Origin: JAVBMU01 sp031551755
Lineage (GTDB): Bacteria; Actinomycetota; Actinomycetes; Actinomycetales; Cellulomonadaceae
Length of the DNA stretch: 56,984 nucleotides
Assembly (NCBI GenBank): GCA_031551755.1
Contig: JAVBNE010000029.1
Location: 1 to 56,984 of the forward strand
Direction of reading: 5' to 3'
The notes under the pieces are model-generated. The model did not search any database. It saw nothing but the letters and a program-made list of their open reading frames with translations, and was not told the origin of the DNA. Below, in pieces: positions 46,076 through 55,020 of this stretch; position 1 is the stretch's first letter, and each line of letters opens with the position of its first letter. The position numbers and the translations under genes were made by a program.

Positions 46076-46693
46076 ATGACCGCCAGGCCCCGAGCACTCA
46101 TCCACCGCGGCACCATCTGGGCGGTCGCGCCCCTCATGCTCCTCGGTTTGACCTCCTGCGGCGACAACGGAGGAGGCCAAACGGGCGAGAGCACCACGCC
46201 GAACACACCGACCTCCGGGGACGCTCCGCAGGTCACGCTCGCAGAGGCCATGAAGGTCCCCGACGCGCCGATCACCCTTCAGTGGCCGGCCGATTGGATC
46301 GCCAAACCGGAGGCAGCGAGCTGGGCCGTCGTCGCACCGAAGAGCTTCAGCGGCAGCGACTTCAAACCCAACGTGGTGGTCAGCACCACCGACTGCACAC
46401 AGTCGCTGACCGACACGGGAACCACCACCACCGATTACCTGAAGGCCCGTGAAGGCTGGACGGCCGACTCCGAGGGGCAGGGCGAAACCACGGCCGGCGG
46501 GCTGCCCTCCTACTTCCTCTCGGGTCGCCAGAAGCATGACAGCGGGGAGTATGCGCAAGCCGTGACCGTTGTGCAGATCGGTGCTGGCTCAACCTGCCGA
46601 ACAGTCGTCATCGCGGGGTCGTCAGACATCGAAGATGCCACCGGGTCAGCGCAGGTCAAAGCCATCGTCGGCAGCATGAAGCCGGTGACATAA
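46076..46693 (+). CDS. Putative lipoprotein, LpqN/LpqT-like
   Basis: A 205-residue protein. The signal sequence ends in a lipobox LGLTSC (Cys about residue 27), followed by a Gly/Thr-rich linker and a single globular domain (about 60-205) with the pattern WAVVAPKSFSGSDFKPNVVV...ARE, resembling the LpqN/LpqT lipoproteins of actinobacteria. A GAGGA box lies 5 nt before ATG 46076 and CATAAT is a possible -10. Its function is unknown. Confidence 0.72.
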   Translation: MTARPRALIHRGTIWAVAPLMLLGLTSCGDNGGGQTGESTTPNTPTSGDAPQVTLAEAMKVPDAPITLQWPADWIAKPEAASWAVVAPKSFSGSDFKPNVVVSTTDCTQSLTDTGTTTTDYLKAREGWTADSEGQGETTAGGLPSYFLSGRQKHDSGEYAQAVTVVQIGAGSTCRTVVIAGSSDIEDATGSAQVKAIVGSMKPVT

Positions 46694-46736
46694 GATCTCC
46701 GCCCGACCGCAGCCGGCCGAGCCGCGCGCCAGACCC

Positions 46737-48038
46737 TCAGGAGTCCAAGGCCGCGGGCGCCAACACCAGGGCCGTAGCGATGGCCGCCACACCGTCGCCG
46801 CGTCCCGTCAGCCCCAGCCCGTCGGTGGTCGTGGCTGTCAGGATCACCGGTGCCCCCGCCGCCGCCGACAGGACCTCCTCGGCCTCCGCCCGGCGGCCTC
46901 CGATGCGCGGAGCGTTGGCCAACACCTGGACCGCGACATTGCCGATCTCGTAGCCGGCCGACCGCACCCGCCGCGCCGCCTCCGCCAGCAGCACCGCGCC
47001 ACTCGCACCGGCCCACTCGGGTTCTGAGGTGCCGAAGTTCGAGCCCAGGTCTCCCAAGTGAGCAGCTGAGAACAACGCATCGGCCGCCGCATGCGCCACG
47101 ACGTCGGCGTCGGAGTGACCTGAGAGCCCTCGCTCCCCCGGCCAGCACAAGCCCGCCAACCACAGGGGACGATCGGCCGCATAGGCGTGGACATCAGTGC
47201 CCACGCCTATGCGCGGAACCACCATCTGGACCCCCTCAGCTGACTGCGGGCAAGGAGCCGGAACCGGGTCCCGAGAGGTCGAGGCAGGGTCCAGGTCCAC
47301 CGAGGAGCCCGAGGCGCTGCCTGAGGCGCGCTCCAGAGCCACGGCCTCAAGGGCTTGTAGATCCTCGACGGTCGTCACCTTGGCCGCATGGGTATCCCCG
47401 GCGACCACCCACACCTGCTCGCCAAGGGCCTCGACGAGGCCCGCGTCGTCACTCGCGGCCACGGACTCGTCGCTGGCCCGCGCCACTCCTGCCGCATGGG
47501 CACGATCCAGAAGGCCGCGGTCAAAGCCTTGCGGTGTCTGCACCGACCGCAGCACGGCCCGATCGATCGTCGCCGTCACCCGCTGCGCCGATCCACCATC
47601 CGGAGCAGCGACGGATTTTATCGTGTCCGTCACTGGCAGTCCGGGAACCACTGCCCGGTGCCCGGTGCGCACGGCAGCCGCGACCCTGCGCACCAGCTCG
47701 GGCGGTGCGAACGGGCGGGCCGCATCGTGCACGAGGACCATGTCGACCCCTGGCGCGGCGTGGGAAAGCGCAGCGGCGACCGATGCCTGCCGGGTCGCCC
47801 CCCCGGCCACCACCCGGACCGGTACACCCGTGATGGCTTCCTCGAGCAGCGCCCTCATCCGACTCAGGTCAGCCGCGGGGGCTGTGACCACCAGCTCATC
47901 GACGACACCCGAGTCGATGAGCCCGCGCGCGGCATGGACCACCAAGGGTCGGCCACCGACCATCACAAATGCCTTGGGCTGTGCGGCACCGAGCCGAGAA
48001 CCGGAACCAGCCGCTGTCAGGATCGCAAGAGTCGACAC
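46737..48038 (-). CDS. ispDF: Bifunctional IspD/IspF isoprenoid-synthesis enzyme
   Basis: A 433-residue fusion. IspD (about 1-235, AAGSGSRLGA...PKAFVMVGG and VHDAARPF) makes CDP-methylerythritol; IspF (about 275-433, IGVGTDVHAY, GHSDADVVAHA, the metal-binding DxH and GLTGRG) cyclises it two steps later in the MEP pathway. IspE is not included. GTG 48038 has TACCGT 6 nt upstream, suggesting a leaderless start, and coupling with carD is also possible. The carD-ispDF order is conserved in actinobacteria. Confidence 0.94.
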   Translation of the reverse strand: MSTLAILTAAGSGSRLGAAQPKAFVMVGGRPLVVHAARGLIDSGVVDELVVTAPAADLSRMRALLEEAITGVPVRVVAGGATRQASVAAALSHAAPGVDMVLVHDAARPFAPPELVRRVAAAVRTGHRAVVPGLPVTDTIKSVAAPDGGSAQRVTATIDRAVLRSVQTPQGFDRGLLDRAHAAGVARASDESVAASDDAGLVEALGEQVWVVAGDTHAAKVTTVEDLQALEAVALERASGSASGSSVDLDPASTSRDPVPAPCPQSAEGVQMVVPRIGVGTDVHAYAADRPLWLAGLCWPGERGLSGHSDADVVAHAAADALFSAAHLGDLGSNFGTSEPEWAGASGAVLLAEAARRVRSAGYEIGNVAVQVLANAPRIGGRRAEAEEVLSAAAGAPVILTATTTDGLGLTGRGDGVAAIATALVLAPAALDS

Positions 48039-48044
48039 AGGGCC

Positions 48045-48050
48045 ACGGTA
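48045..48050 (-). promoter_or_regulatory. -10 hexamer TACCGT of ispDF
   Basis: Read leftwards, TACCGT ends 6 nt before GTG 48038. Confidence 0.5.
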
Positions 48051-48116
48051 GCCGCACATACATCCGGGACCGCTCGTCGCCGACCAGTTCCAGTGGCCGG
48101 CACGTCCACATGCGGC

Positions 48117-48152
48117 GATCCCCGCAACTCCCATCAGGGTGCTGCGGGGATC
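48117..48152 (-). terminator. Hairpin after carD
   Basis: GATCCCCGCA (48117-48126) pairs perfectly with TGCGGGGATC (48143-48152) over a 16-nt loop. It lies in the leftward gap between carD and ispDF. Confidence 0.6.
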
Positions 48153-48198
48153 ACTTACGTCCTTGACCCACCGGGTCCGGCCCTACCGGCTGACACTG

Positions 48199-48681
48199 CT
48201 ACGAAGCCAACACCTCGTCGAGAATGGCCTCGGCCTTCTCCTCTTCGGTGTGTTCGGCGAGGGCCAGCTCGGAGACAAGGATCTGACGAGCCTTGGCGAG
48301 CATGCGCTTCTCCCCGGCCGACAAACCACGGTCGGCGTCGCGGCGGGAAAGATCCCGCACAACCTCGGCCACCTTGATGACATCGCCGGAGGCGAGCTTC
48401 TCCAGGTTGGCCTTGTAACGACGCGACCAGTTGGTCGGCTCCTCGGTATACGGTGCGCGCAGCACCTCGAAGACGCGGTCGAGACCTTCCTGGCCGACGA
48501 CGTCACGGACGCCCACCAGGTCGACATTCTCGGCTGGGACTTCGATGACTAGGTCTCCCTGGGCGACCCGGAGCTTGAGGTAAAGCTTCTCCTCGCCGCG
48601 CATGGTGCGCGTGGTGATCGCCTCAATGAGAGCGGCTCCGTGGTGCGGGTAGACAACTGTCTCGCCTACTGTGAACGTCAT
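48199..48681 (-). CDS. carD: CarD-type RNA polymerase-binding transcription regulator
   Basis: A 160-residue essential regulator in mycobacteria that stabilises RNA polymerase open complexes, acting at rRNA and stress promoters. The N-terminal Tudor-like RNAP-interaction domain reads FTVGETVVYPHHGAALIEAI (about 3-22); the C-terminal helical domain has the conserved TNWSRRYKAN block. ATG 48681 has GGGGA upstream. A TAGAAT -10 with a TG extension lies just upstream. It heads the carD-ispDF group, with a hairpin between them. Confidence 0.95.
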   Translation of the reverse strand: MTFTVGETVVYPHHGAALIEAITTRTMRGEEKLYLKLRVAQGDLVIEVPAENVDLVGVRDVVGQEGLDRVFEVLRAPYTEEPTNWSRRYKANLEKLASGDVIKVAEVVRDLSRRDADRGLSAGEKRMLAKARQILVSELALAEHTEEEKAEAILDEVLAS

Positions 48682-48709
48682 CTGCAGATGTCCCCTTTCG
48701 CGGACACCC

Positions 48710-48715
48710 ATTCTA
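48710..48715 (-). promoter_or_regulatory. -10 hexamer TAGAAT of carD
   Basis: Read leftwards, TGTTAGAAT is an extended -10, 28 nt before ATG 48681. Confidence 0.5.
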
Positions 48716-48898
48716 ACACGCGAGCTGGTACTGTTTGCCGCCCGCCCGAGGACGCATGACCAGTTCTCTCAACGTCGTCGCAGGTCACCTAGGATTTTTG
48801 AGGATTGTAGGCGACCCTCACTTACCTCCCTGCGCAAGGGTCCGCGCGGTGTGAAACCGCGCCTCGCGCGAACAGCTCAAATCGTGACCTCATTGTTA

Positions 48899-49702
48899 TC
48901 AGCCAAAGCGCCCCGAGATGTAGTCCTCGGTCGAACGCTGCGTGGGCGCTGAGAAGATCGTCGCGGTGTCGTCCATCTCCACGAGCCGGCCGGGATCGCC
49001 CACCTCCTCAATCGTGAAAAAGGCGGTCCGGTCGCTGACCCGCGCTGCCTGCTGCATGTTATGCGTCACGATGACGATCGTGTAGTCGTTCTTCAGCTCG
49101 GTGATGAGGTCCTCGATCGCCAACGTCGAGATCGGATCCAGGGCAGAACAGGGCTCGTCCATCAAGAGCACCTGCGGCTTGACCGCGATGGCCCGCGCGA
49201 TGCAGAGCCGCTGCTGCTGACCGCCGGAGAGCCCCGCACCCGGCCGGTCCAGTCGGTCCCGCACCTCCTTCCACAAACTGGCAGCCCGGAGCGACTGTTC
49301 GACCAGGTCGTCGGCATCGGACTTGCTCAGGCGGCGGCTGTTCAGCCGCACCCCCGCAAGCACGTTCTCCTTGATCGACATGGTCGGGAACGGGTTCGGG
49401 CGCTGGAACACCATGCCCACCTGCCGCCGGACGGCCACCGGGTCGATCCCCGCACCGTAGAGGTCCACACCCTCCATCTCGACGCGGCCCTCGACGTGCG
49501 CACCCGGAACGACCTCGTGCATGCGGTTGAGGGTCCGTAGGAACGTGGACTTGCCGCAGCCGGAAGGGCCGATCAGCGCGGTCACCGATTTGGGTTCGAT
49601 GGTCATCGACACGTCCTCGACGGCGCGGAATGCCCCGTAATAGACGCAAAGATCCTTGACGTCAATGCGTTGAGCCGTGGCAGTGTCCTTCAAGGTAGTC
49701 AC
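48899..49702 (-). CDS. pstB: Phosphate ABC transporter ATP-binding protein PstB
   Basis: A 267-residue ATPase driving high-affinity phosphate import. Walker A GPSGCGKST, signature LSGGQQQRL, Walker B VLLMDEPCSALDP and H-loop VTHNMQQA are complete. The start is GTG 49702, whose GTGA overlaps the pstA stop; an open extension to 49729 is less likely. Last gene of pstSCAB. Confidence 0.96.
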   Translation of the reverse strand: MTTLKDTATAQRIDVKDLCVYYGAFRAVEDVSMTIEPKSVTALIGPSGCGKSTFLRTLNRMHEVVPGAHVEGRVEMEGVDLYGAGIDPVAVRRQVGMVFQRPNPFPTMSIKENVLAGVRLNSRRLSKSDADDLVEQSLRAASLWKEVRDRLDRPGAGLSGGQQQRLCIARAIAVKPQVLLMDEPCSALDPISTLAIEDLITELKNDYTIVIVTHNMQQAARVSDRTAFFTIEEVGDPGRLVEMDDTATIFSAPTQRSTEDYISGRFG

Positions 49703-50664
49703 GGGCGCGCGAGTCTGGGCGCGAACCACCGCGAGATGAGTCGGCCGGTGAGGTTGAGCACCATGACGAGGGCGATCAGTGCGAGCGCCGCCGCCCAGGC
49801 ACGGTCGTAGTTGATCGTGGCGATGCAGTCAGCGCCGGCGGTACATGGCACCAGTCCCTGGCTGTACTGGCGGTAGACGTAGACGGGCAGCGTCATCATG
49901 CGGCCGGAGAACAGGTCCAGGTTGATCGAGTCGATGACGCCGACCGTGATCAGCAACGGCGCGGTCTCGCCGATGACCCGGGCCACGGCGAGCAGCACCC
50001 CGGTGGTCAACCCGGCCACCGACGTCCGCAGGACAACCTTGAGTACGGTCCGCCATCGGGGCACTCCCAACGCGTAGGCGGCCTCTCGGACCTCGTTCGG
50101 GACGATACGCAGCATCTCCTCACACGAGCGCACGACCACGGGGATCATCAGCACCGACAGGGCCACCGAGCCGATGATGCCCATCCGCACCCCCGGCCCG
50201 AGGATCGTCGCGAAAACCGCGTAGGCGAAGAGGCCCGCCACGATCGACGGGATCCCGGTCATCACATCCACCAGGAAGGTCACCGCGCGAGCCGTCGCAC
50301 CCCGCCCGTACTCCACCAGGTAGATCGCGGCCAACAGGCCGATCGGCACCGAGATGGCGGACGCACCGAGGGTGATCAGCACCGTCCCCATGAGGGCGTG
50401 GTAGATGCCGCCGGCGTCCATCCCGCCGAAGACCCCGCGCATCGAGTGCGTCAGGAAGTACCCGTTGAACCGTTCGGCGCCGCGCGCCACCACGGTCCAC
50501 ACCAGGGAGATCAGCGGCACCATGGCCAGGGCGAAGGCCCCGTAGATGGCGGCAGTCATCAGGCGGTCCTTGCGGCGCCGGCGATGGTCCCAACCGCTCG
50601 ACATGTGCAGCGTGTGCGCTCCGTGCTCCGGGTTCAGGCTGGGCATCTGCGTGTCGATGCTCAT
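49699..50664 (-). CDS. pstA: Phosphate ABC transporter permease PstA
   Basis: A 321-residue inner-membrane permease with about six membrane segments and the EAA-type loop (EEMLRIVPNEVREAAYALGVPRWRT). A charged N-terminus of about 35 residues precedes the first segment. It overlaps pstC by 4 bp upstream and pstB downstream. Confidence 0.96.
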   Translation of the reverse strand: MSIDTQMPSLNPEHGAHTLHMSSGWDHRRRRKDRLMTAAIYGAFALAMVPLISLVWTVVARGAERFNGYFLTHSMRGVFGGMDAGGIYHALMGTVLITLGASAISVPIGLLAAIYLVEYGRGATARAVTFLVDVMTGIPSIVAGLFAYAVFATILGPGVRMGIIGSVALSVLMIPVVVRSCEEMLRIVPNEVREAAYALGVPRWRTVLKVVLRTSVAGLTTGVLLAVARVIGETAPLLITVGVIDSINLDLFSGRMMTLPVYVYRQYSQGLVPCTAGADCIATINYDRAWAAALALIALVMVLNLTGRLISRWFAPRLARP

Positions 50665-51662
50665 CGGTCAGCCCCCTGGAACTCCTTGTGCCGGGCGACG
50701 ACCGCACGCGCACCCAGATTGACGATCAGCGTGATGGCGAACAGGGCCAGGCCGGTGGCGATCAGGGCGCTGACGCCGAGCGGGTTCGCCTCCGGGAACT
50801 GGGCCGCGATGTTCGCGGCGATGGTCTGCTGTTGACCGGCCTGAAGGATCGCCACCGAGTACAGGAACCCGGGCGAAAGGATCATCAACACCGCCATGGT
50901 CTCCCCGAGCGCCCGGCCCAGGCCGAGCATCGCCGCCGAGACCACCCCGGGCCGCCCGAAGGGCAGCACGGTCATCCGCAGCATCTCCCAACGCGTCGCC
51001 CCGAGGGCCAGGGCGGCCTCCAGATGCAGAGCGGGGGTCGCGCTGAAGACCTCCCGGCTGACCGCCGTGATGATCGGCAGGATCATCACCGCCAGTACCA
51101 CGGTGGCCGTCGCCAGCACCCGGCCGGTCGTCGACGCCGGGCCGGCGAACAGCGGGAACCACCCGGCGTGATCCGCCAGCCACGTCCATACCGGAACCAA
51201 CACTGTCGGCAGCACCAACGACCCCCACAGCCCGTACACCACCGACGGGATGGCGGCCAGCAGATCGACGACGTAGCCGAGCATGGTCGCTACCCGCCGC
51301 GGCGCATAATGCGTGATGAACAACGCGATCCCGACGGCGATCGGCGTCGCCAGGGCCAGGGCCAGGGCCGATGAGAGCAGGGTCCCGAGGATCAGCGGGC
51401 CCACGAACTCCCACACGGAGGCGCTGTCCCCGAACCAGCTGATCCCGGCCTGGAGCTCGGCGCCGTTCGCCGTGATGGCGGGCCACGCCTTGAGCACCAG
51501 GAACACGGCCACGGCCGCGAGGACCACCAGGATCGAGAGCCCGGCGCCACTGGCCAGCCACCGGAAGAACCGGTCCACGCCCCGGTCCACGCCCGGCTTG
51601 GGGCTCCGCTTGGCGCCACGGCCGGCGCCCGGCTTGGCGCGACGGACGACTGCGACGGTCAC
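50661..51662 (-). CDS. pstC: Phosphate ABC transporter permease PstC
   Basis: A 333-residue permease partner of PstA, with a basic 30-residue N-terminus, about six membrane segments and an EAA loop (LHLEAALALGATRWEMLRMTVLP). GTG 51662 has GAGGAGA just upstream. Separated from pstS by 57 bp that hold a strong hairpin. Confidence 0.95.
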   Translation of the reverse strand: MTVAVVRRAKPGAGRGAKRSPKPGVDRGVDRFFRWLASGAGLSILVVLAAVAVFLVLKAWPAITANGAELQAGISWFGDSASVWEFVGPLILGTLLSSALALALATPIAVGIALFITHYAPRRVATMLGYVVDLLAAIPSVVYGLWGSLVLPTVLVPVWTWLADHAGWFPLFAGPASTTGRVLATATVVLAVMILPIITAVSREVFSATPALHLEAALALGATRWEMLRMTVLPFGRPGVVSAAMLGLGRALGETMAVLMILSPGFLYSVAILQAGQQQTIAANIAAQFPEANPLGVSALIATGLALFAITLIVNLGARAVVARHKEFQGADR

Positions 51663-51680
51663 GACATCTCCTCAGGTCAT

Positions 51681-51708
51681 GCGGGTATGGCCCGGGGGCC
51701 ATACCCGC
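51681..51708 (-). terminator. Hairpin between pstS and pstC
   Basis: Perfect 13-bp arms (51681-51693 and 51696-51708) with a short loop. It sits after pstS and before pstC, so it may attenuate readthrough and raise PstS above the permease subunits, as reported for several pst operons. Confidence 0.75.
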
Positions 51709-51719
51709 GAGTGGCTTCG

Positions 51720-52829
51720 TCAGCCCACGCTGATCGCGTCGATCGAGGCGAGGACGTCCGTGCGGAGTTCCTCAGATATCGGCGCGTTCCCAGCGGCCGC
51801 GGCGGCTGTGTCCTGACCCTCGGCACTGGCCACGTAGCCCAGGAATCCCTTGACCAGGTCGGCGGTCGCGGCGTCCTGGTACGACAAGCAGGCGACCTCG
51901 TAGGAGATCAGCACGAGGGGGTAGGCCCCGGCCTCGGTGGTGGTGCGGTCGAGCGTGACCGCGATGTCGTGTTCATGCCGGCCCTCGACCCGGGGCGAGG
52001 CATCCACGACCTTGGCGGCGGCCTCCGGGGAATGGGCCACCCACTCGTCGCCGACCTTGATCTTCGCGGTACCGAGGTCACCGGCCTTGGAGGCGTCGGC
52101 GTAGCCGATCGTGCCCTCACCGGCCTGGACGGTCTGGACCACACCGGAGGTGCCCTGCGCGGACTCGCCGCCCTGGAGCGGCCACACACCGTCGGCCTCA
52201 CTGGCCCAGGCCTCGGGCGCCGTCGCGTGCAGGTAGTCGGTGAAGTTCTCGGTGGTACCCGACTCGTCCGAGCGGTGCACCGGGGTGATCTTGGTCGACG
52301 GCAAGGTGGCGTCGGGGTTGTCAGCGGCGATCGCCGCGTCGTTCCACGTGGTGATCTTGCCGGCGAAGATCCCCGCGATGGTGGCCGGTGCGAGGTTGAG
52401 CTCCGGCACGGACGGCAGGTGGTAGATCACCGCGATCGGGCTGACGTAGACCGGCAGGTCGATCGCGCCGTCGGCGCCACAGACCTGCTGCGACTGCGTC
52501 AGCTCCTCGTCGGTGAGCACGGCATCCGACCCGGCGAAGGCGACGCCCCCAGCCAGGAACTGGGTGCGCCCACCGCCCGACCCGACCGGGTCGTAGCTGA
52601 TGTTCGCGTCCGGGGAGGTCGACTGGAAACCCGCGCGCCAGGCTTCCATGGCGGACTCCTGGGAACTCGCGCCGGCACCGGCCAGTTCGCCGTTGTAGGT
52701 CTTCGCGGCCGACGGCGAGTCACCGGCTCCGCCCCCGACGGGGTCGTCCGAGCCACAGGCAGCCAGCAAGAGGGTAACCGCCCCGACGGCAACGACCGTG
52801 GCGGCGCGGGAGATTCGGCTGAGGTTCAA
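51720..52829 (-). CDS. pstS: Phosphate-binding lipoprotein PstS
   Basis: A 369-residue substrate-binding protein. The signal ends in the lipobox LLLAAC (Cys about residue 26). Phosphate-binding residues fall in the GAGASSQESAMEAW, GSGGGRT and RSDESGTTENF blocks. The start is TTG 52829 with AGGA about 11 nt upstream; no better start exists in frame. The PHO box and -10 TAGCGT (52886-52891) lie upstream. Confidence 0.95.
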   Translation of the reverse strand: MNLSRISRAATVVAVGAVTLLLAACGSDDPVGGGAGDSPSAAKTYNGELAGAGASSQESAMEAWRAGFQSTSPDANISYDPVGSGGGRTQFLAGGVAFAGSDAVLTDEELTQSQQVCGADGAIDLPVYVSPIAVIYHLPSVPELNLAPATIAGIFAGKITTWNDAAIAADNPDATLPSTKITPVHRSDESGTTENFTDYLHATAPEAWASEADGVWPLQGGESAQGTSGVVQTVQAGEGTIGYADASKAGDLGTAKIKVGDEWVAHSPEAAAKVVDASPRVEGRHEHDIAVTLDRTTTEAGAYPLVLISYEVACLSYQDAATADLVKGFLGYVASAEGQDTAAAAAGNAPISEELRTDVLASIDAISVG

Positions 52830-52885
52830 AGCGGATCCGTCCTGTTCGCGTGTCGATGCACCGGTGATTCCCGGTGTCCACGACC

Positions 52886-52891
52886 ACGCTA
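52886..52891 (-). promoter_or_regulatory. -10 hexamer TAGCGT of pstS
   Basis: Read leftwards, TAGCGT lies about 57 nt before the pstS start; the -35 is poor, consistent with need for an activator at the PHO box. Confidence 0.4.
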
Positions 52892-52918
52892 GGCGCGTCC
52901 GCTGGCCGGTTTGCCTCT

Positions 52919-52951
52919 ACCCGGTGAACGTCGAATGAACAGTGCGCTGAC
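52919..52951 (-). promoter_or_regulatory. PHO box (11-bp direct repeats) upstream of pstS
   Basis: On the minus strand, GTTCATTCGAC and GTTCACCGGGT are adjacent 11-bp units, preceded by a weaker third unit (GTCAGCGCACT). This matches the GTTCACCnnnn repeats bound by PhoP/RegX3 regulators. It lies just past the regX3 stop, 28 bp upstream of the pstS -10. Confidence 0.8.
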
Positions 52952-52959
52952 GTTCGGCG

Positions 52960-53667
52960 TTACGCCTCCGCCGACCCTCCGTCCACGATCTTGTAGCCCA
53001 GGCCACGAACCGTCAGCAAGTACCGCGGGGAGGCCGGTTCGGGTTCGATCTTGGCGCGGATGCGCTTCACATGGACGTCCAGCGTCTTGGTGTCGCCCAC
53101 ATAGTCGGCGCCCCACACCCGGTCAATGAGCTGCGCACGCGTCAGGACCCGACCGGCATGCCGCAGCAGGATCGCCAACAGCTCGAACTCCTTGAGTGGG
53201 AAGTTCACCGCCTGCCCGTCGACGGTCACCGTGTGCCGCTCGACGTCCATCAGCACCGGTCCAACCCGTAGGACGCCGGCCCCCGAGTCAGCCGACGGCT
53301 CGGCCGCGCCCCGGCGGCGCAGCACCGCCCGGACCCGGGCAAGCAGCTCGCGGAAGGAGTAGGGCTTGGTGACGTAGTCGTCGGCACCCAGTTCGAGGCC
53401 CACGACCTTATCGATCTCGGAATCCTTGGCCGTCAGCATGATGACCGGCACATCACCGCGAGCCCGCAGCTCCCGGCAGACTTCGGTGCCGCTGAGACCC
53501 GGCAGCATCAGATCCAACAGCACGAGATCCGCACCACTGTCGTCATAGGCGGCGAGGGCGTCCGTACCGGTCGCGGCCTCCACGACGTCGAAGCCCTCGC
53601 GTCGGAGCTGATAGGTCAACGGGTCGCGGTACGACTCCTCGTCCTCCACCACCAGGATCCGGGTCAT
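52960..53667 (-). CDS. regX3: Response regulator RegX3 (phosphate)
   Basis: A 235-residue OmpR-family regulator of the phosphate starvation response. Acidic pocket E8/D9, phosphoacceptor D52 and K101 are present; the winged helix holds LKEFELLAILL and TLDVHVKRIRAKIEP. ATG 53667 overlaps the senX3 stop by 4 bp (ATGA). It probably acts at both PHO boxes here. Confidence 0.95.
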   Translation of the reverse strand: MTRILVVEDEESYRDPLTYQLRREGFDVVEAATGTDALAAYDDSGADLVLLDLMLPGLSGTEVCRELRARGDVPVIMLTAKDSEIDKVVGLELGADDYVTKPYSFRELLARVRAVLRRRGAAEPSADSGAGVLRVGPVLMDVERHTVTVDGQAVNFPLKEFELLAILLRHAGRVLTRAQLIDRVWGADYVGDTKTLDVHVKRIRAKIEPEPASPRYLLTVRGLGYKIVDGGSAEA

Positions 53668-54851
53668 GCCTGTGCCTCCTCGGTATAGTCTCCTGCTGCC
53701 GCCAGCGCCGTCGTGCTGGCCGCCGGAATCCGTAGGGTAAAGGTCGATCCCTTGCCGGGGGCGGACCACATGGTGACCTCGCCTCCGTGATCAGCTGCGA
53801 TGTGTTTGACGATGCTCAGTCCCAGCCCGGTGCCTCCGGTGTCGCGCGACCGCGCCGGGTCGACCCGGTAGAACCGCTCGAAGATCCGGGCGTGCTCGGC
53901 GGTCGCGATCCCGATCCCCTGGTCCACCACCGCGATCTCCACGAGGTCGATCTCATCGTGGGCAGGCGAAACGACCACGGCCACCCGGGTGTGGTCACCC
54001 GAATACGCCACCGCGTTCGCCAGGAGGTTGTGGACGGCGGTCACGAGCAGGTTGTGGTCGCCATAGACGACGGTCTCGGTGTCCCCGGCCACGCTCAACG
54101 TGATCTGGCGGCTGTCCGCAGCCGTCCTCGCCCGCTCGACCGCCTCGTCGACCACCGCCCGGACCGGCACCGTCGTCACGGCCTCCAGGGCGCCGGCCAC
54201 CTGGAGCCGGGAGAGTTCGATGATCTCCTGGACCAGCGCGGACAGCCTGGTCGCCTCGGACTGCATCTGGCCGGAGAACCGGCGCACGGCCACCGGGTCG
54301 TCGGCCGCGTCCTGGACGGTCTCGGCCAGCAGGGCGAGCGCACCGATCGGCGTCTTGAGCTCATGGGAGACGTTCACCACGAAGTCCCGGCGGATGGCCT
54401 CGACCCGGCGCGCTTCGGTGCGGTCCTCGGCCAGGACCAGCAGATGATCGGGACCCACTTGGGCAACCCGCACCTGGAGTACGACGGTGCCCCGGCCCAC
54501 CGGACCGCGCGGTAGCTCCAGCTCCTCGTCGCGGATCACGCCCTCGCGGCGCACATCGGCGATCATGTCGCCGATTGCGGGATGGGCGATGGCATCGCCC
54601 CGGACGACGCCCAGCGCATAGGCGGGCGGGCTGGCCCGCACCACCTCACCTTCGGCGTCGAGTACCACCGCCGCGGAGCGGAGGACGGCCAGCACCCGCA
54701 CCAGCCCTTCGTCCAGACCGCTCGGGGAGGGCACCGGTTCCACCTGACGCGTGCGCTCACTGAACCGGAAAGCCATCGCGGCGAAGACGCCGACGGCGAT
54801 GCCGACCACCCCCGCGATCAGCACCGTCACACCCTCGATCCCGCCTTCCAC
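53664..54851 (-). CDS. senX3: Sensor histidine kinase SenX3
   Basis: A 395-residue kinase. A membrane segment (about 8-30) is followed by a PAS-like region (about 50-145) and a DHp helix with SHELKTP (H163), then HATPase with NLLANAVAY, DQGIGI and GGTGLGLSI. The SHELKTP form and short N-terminus identify SenX3. GTG 54851 has TAGGGT 6 nt upstream (leaderless), and a PHO box lies further upstream. Confidence 0.95.
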   Translation of the reverse strand: MEGGIEGVTVLIAGVVGIAVGVFAAMAFRFSERTRQVEPVPSPSGLDEGLVRVLAVLRSAAVVLDAEGEVVRASPPAYALGVVRGDAIAHPAIGDMIADVRREGVIRDEELELPRGPVGRGTVVLQVRVAQVGPDHLLVLAEDRTEARRVEAIRRDFVVNVSHELKTPIGALALLAETVQDAADDPVAVRRFSGQMQSEATRLSALVQEIIELSRLQVAGALEAVTTVPVRAVVDEAVERARTAADSRQITLSVAGDTETVVYGDHNLLVTAVHNLLANAVAYSGDHTRVAVVVSPAHDEIDLVEIAVVDQGIGIATAEHARIFERFYRVDPARSRDTGGTGLGLSIVKHIAADHGGEVTMWSAPGKGSTFTLRIPAASTTALAAAGDYTEEAQA

Positions 54852-54857
54852 GCTTCC

Positions 54858-54863
54858 ACCCTA
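54858..54863 (-). promoter_or_regulatory. -10 hexamer TAGGGT of senX3-regX3
   Basis: Read leftwards, TAGGGT ends 6 nt before GTG 54851. Same hexamer as at 8855, in the opposite direction. Confidence 0.55.
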
Positions 54864-54912
54864 GGGGGGCCGTCCGGACGGGACGACTCGGAACCACAGG
54901 TCGCCGCCCACT

Positions 54913-54956
54913 GTTCACCCCGAAGAACCCAGCCGTTCACCAGCCGGTTCGCCGAT
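54913..54956 (+). promoter_or_regulatory. PHO box (four 11-bp units) between senX3 and phoU
   Basis: GTTCACCCCGA, AGAACCCAGCC, GTTCACCAGCC and GGTTCGCCGAT are contiguous 11-bp units; units 1 and 3 carry the full GTTCACC core. Oriented toward phoU, whose start is 65 bp away; senX3 starts on the other side. Confidence 0.75.
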
Positions 54957-55020
54957 GCGGGCAGGCTCATCGGGTCAGCGCCCGCACGGCGCTGGACCGA
55001 GCGGACATGAAGGGCATGTG

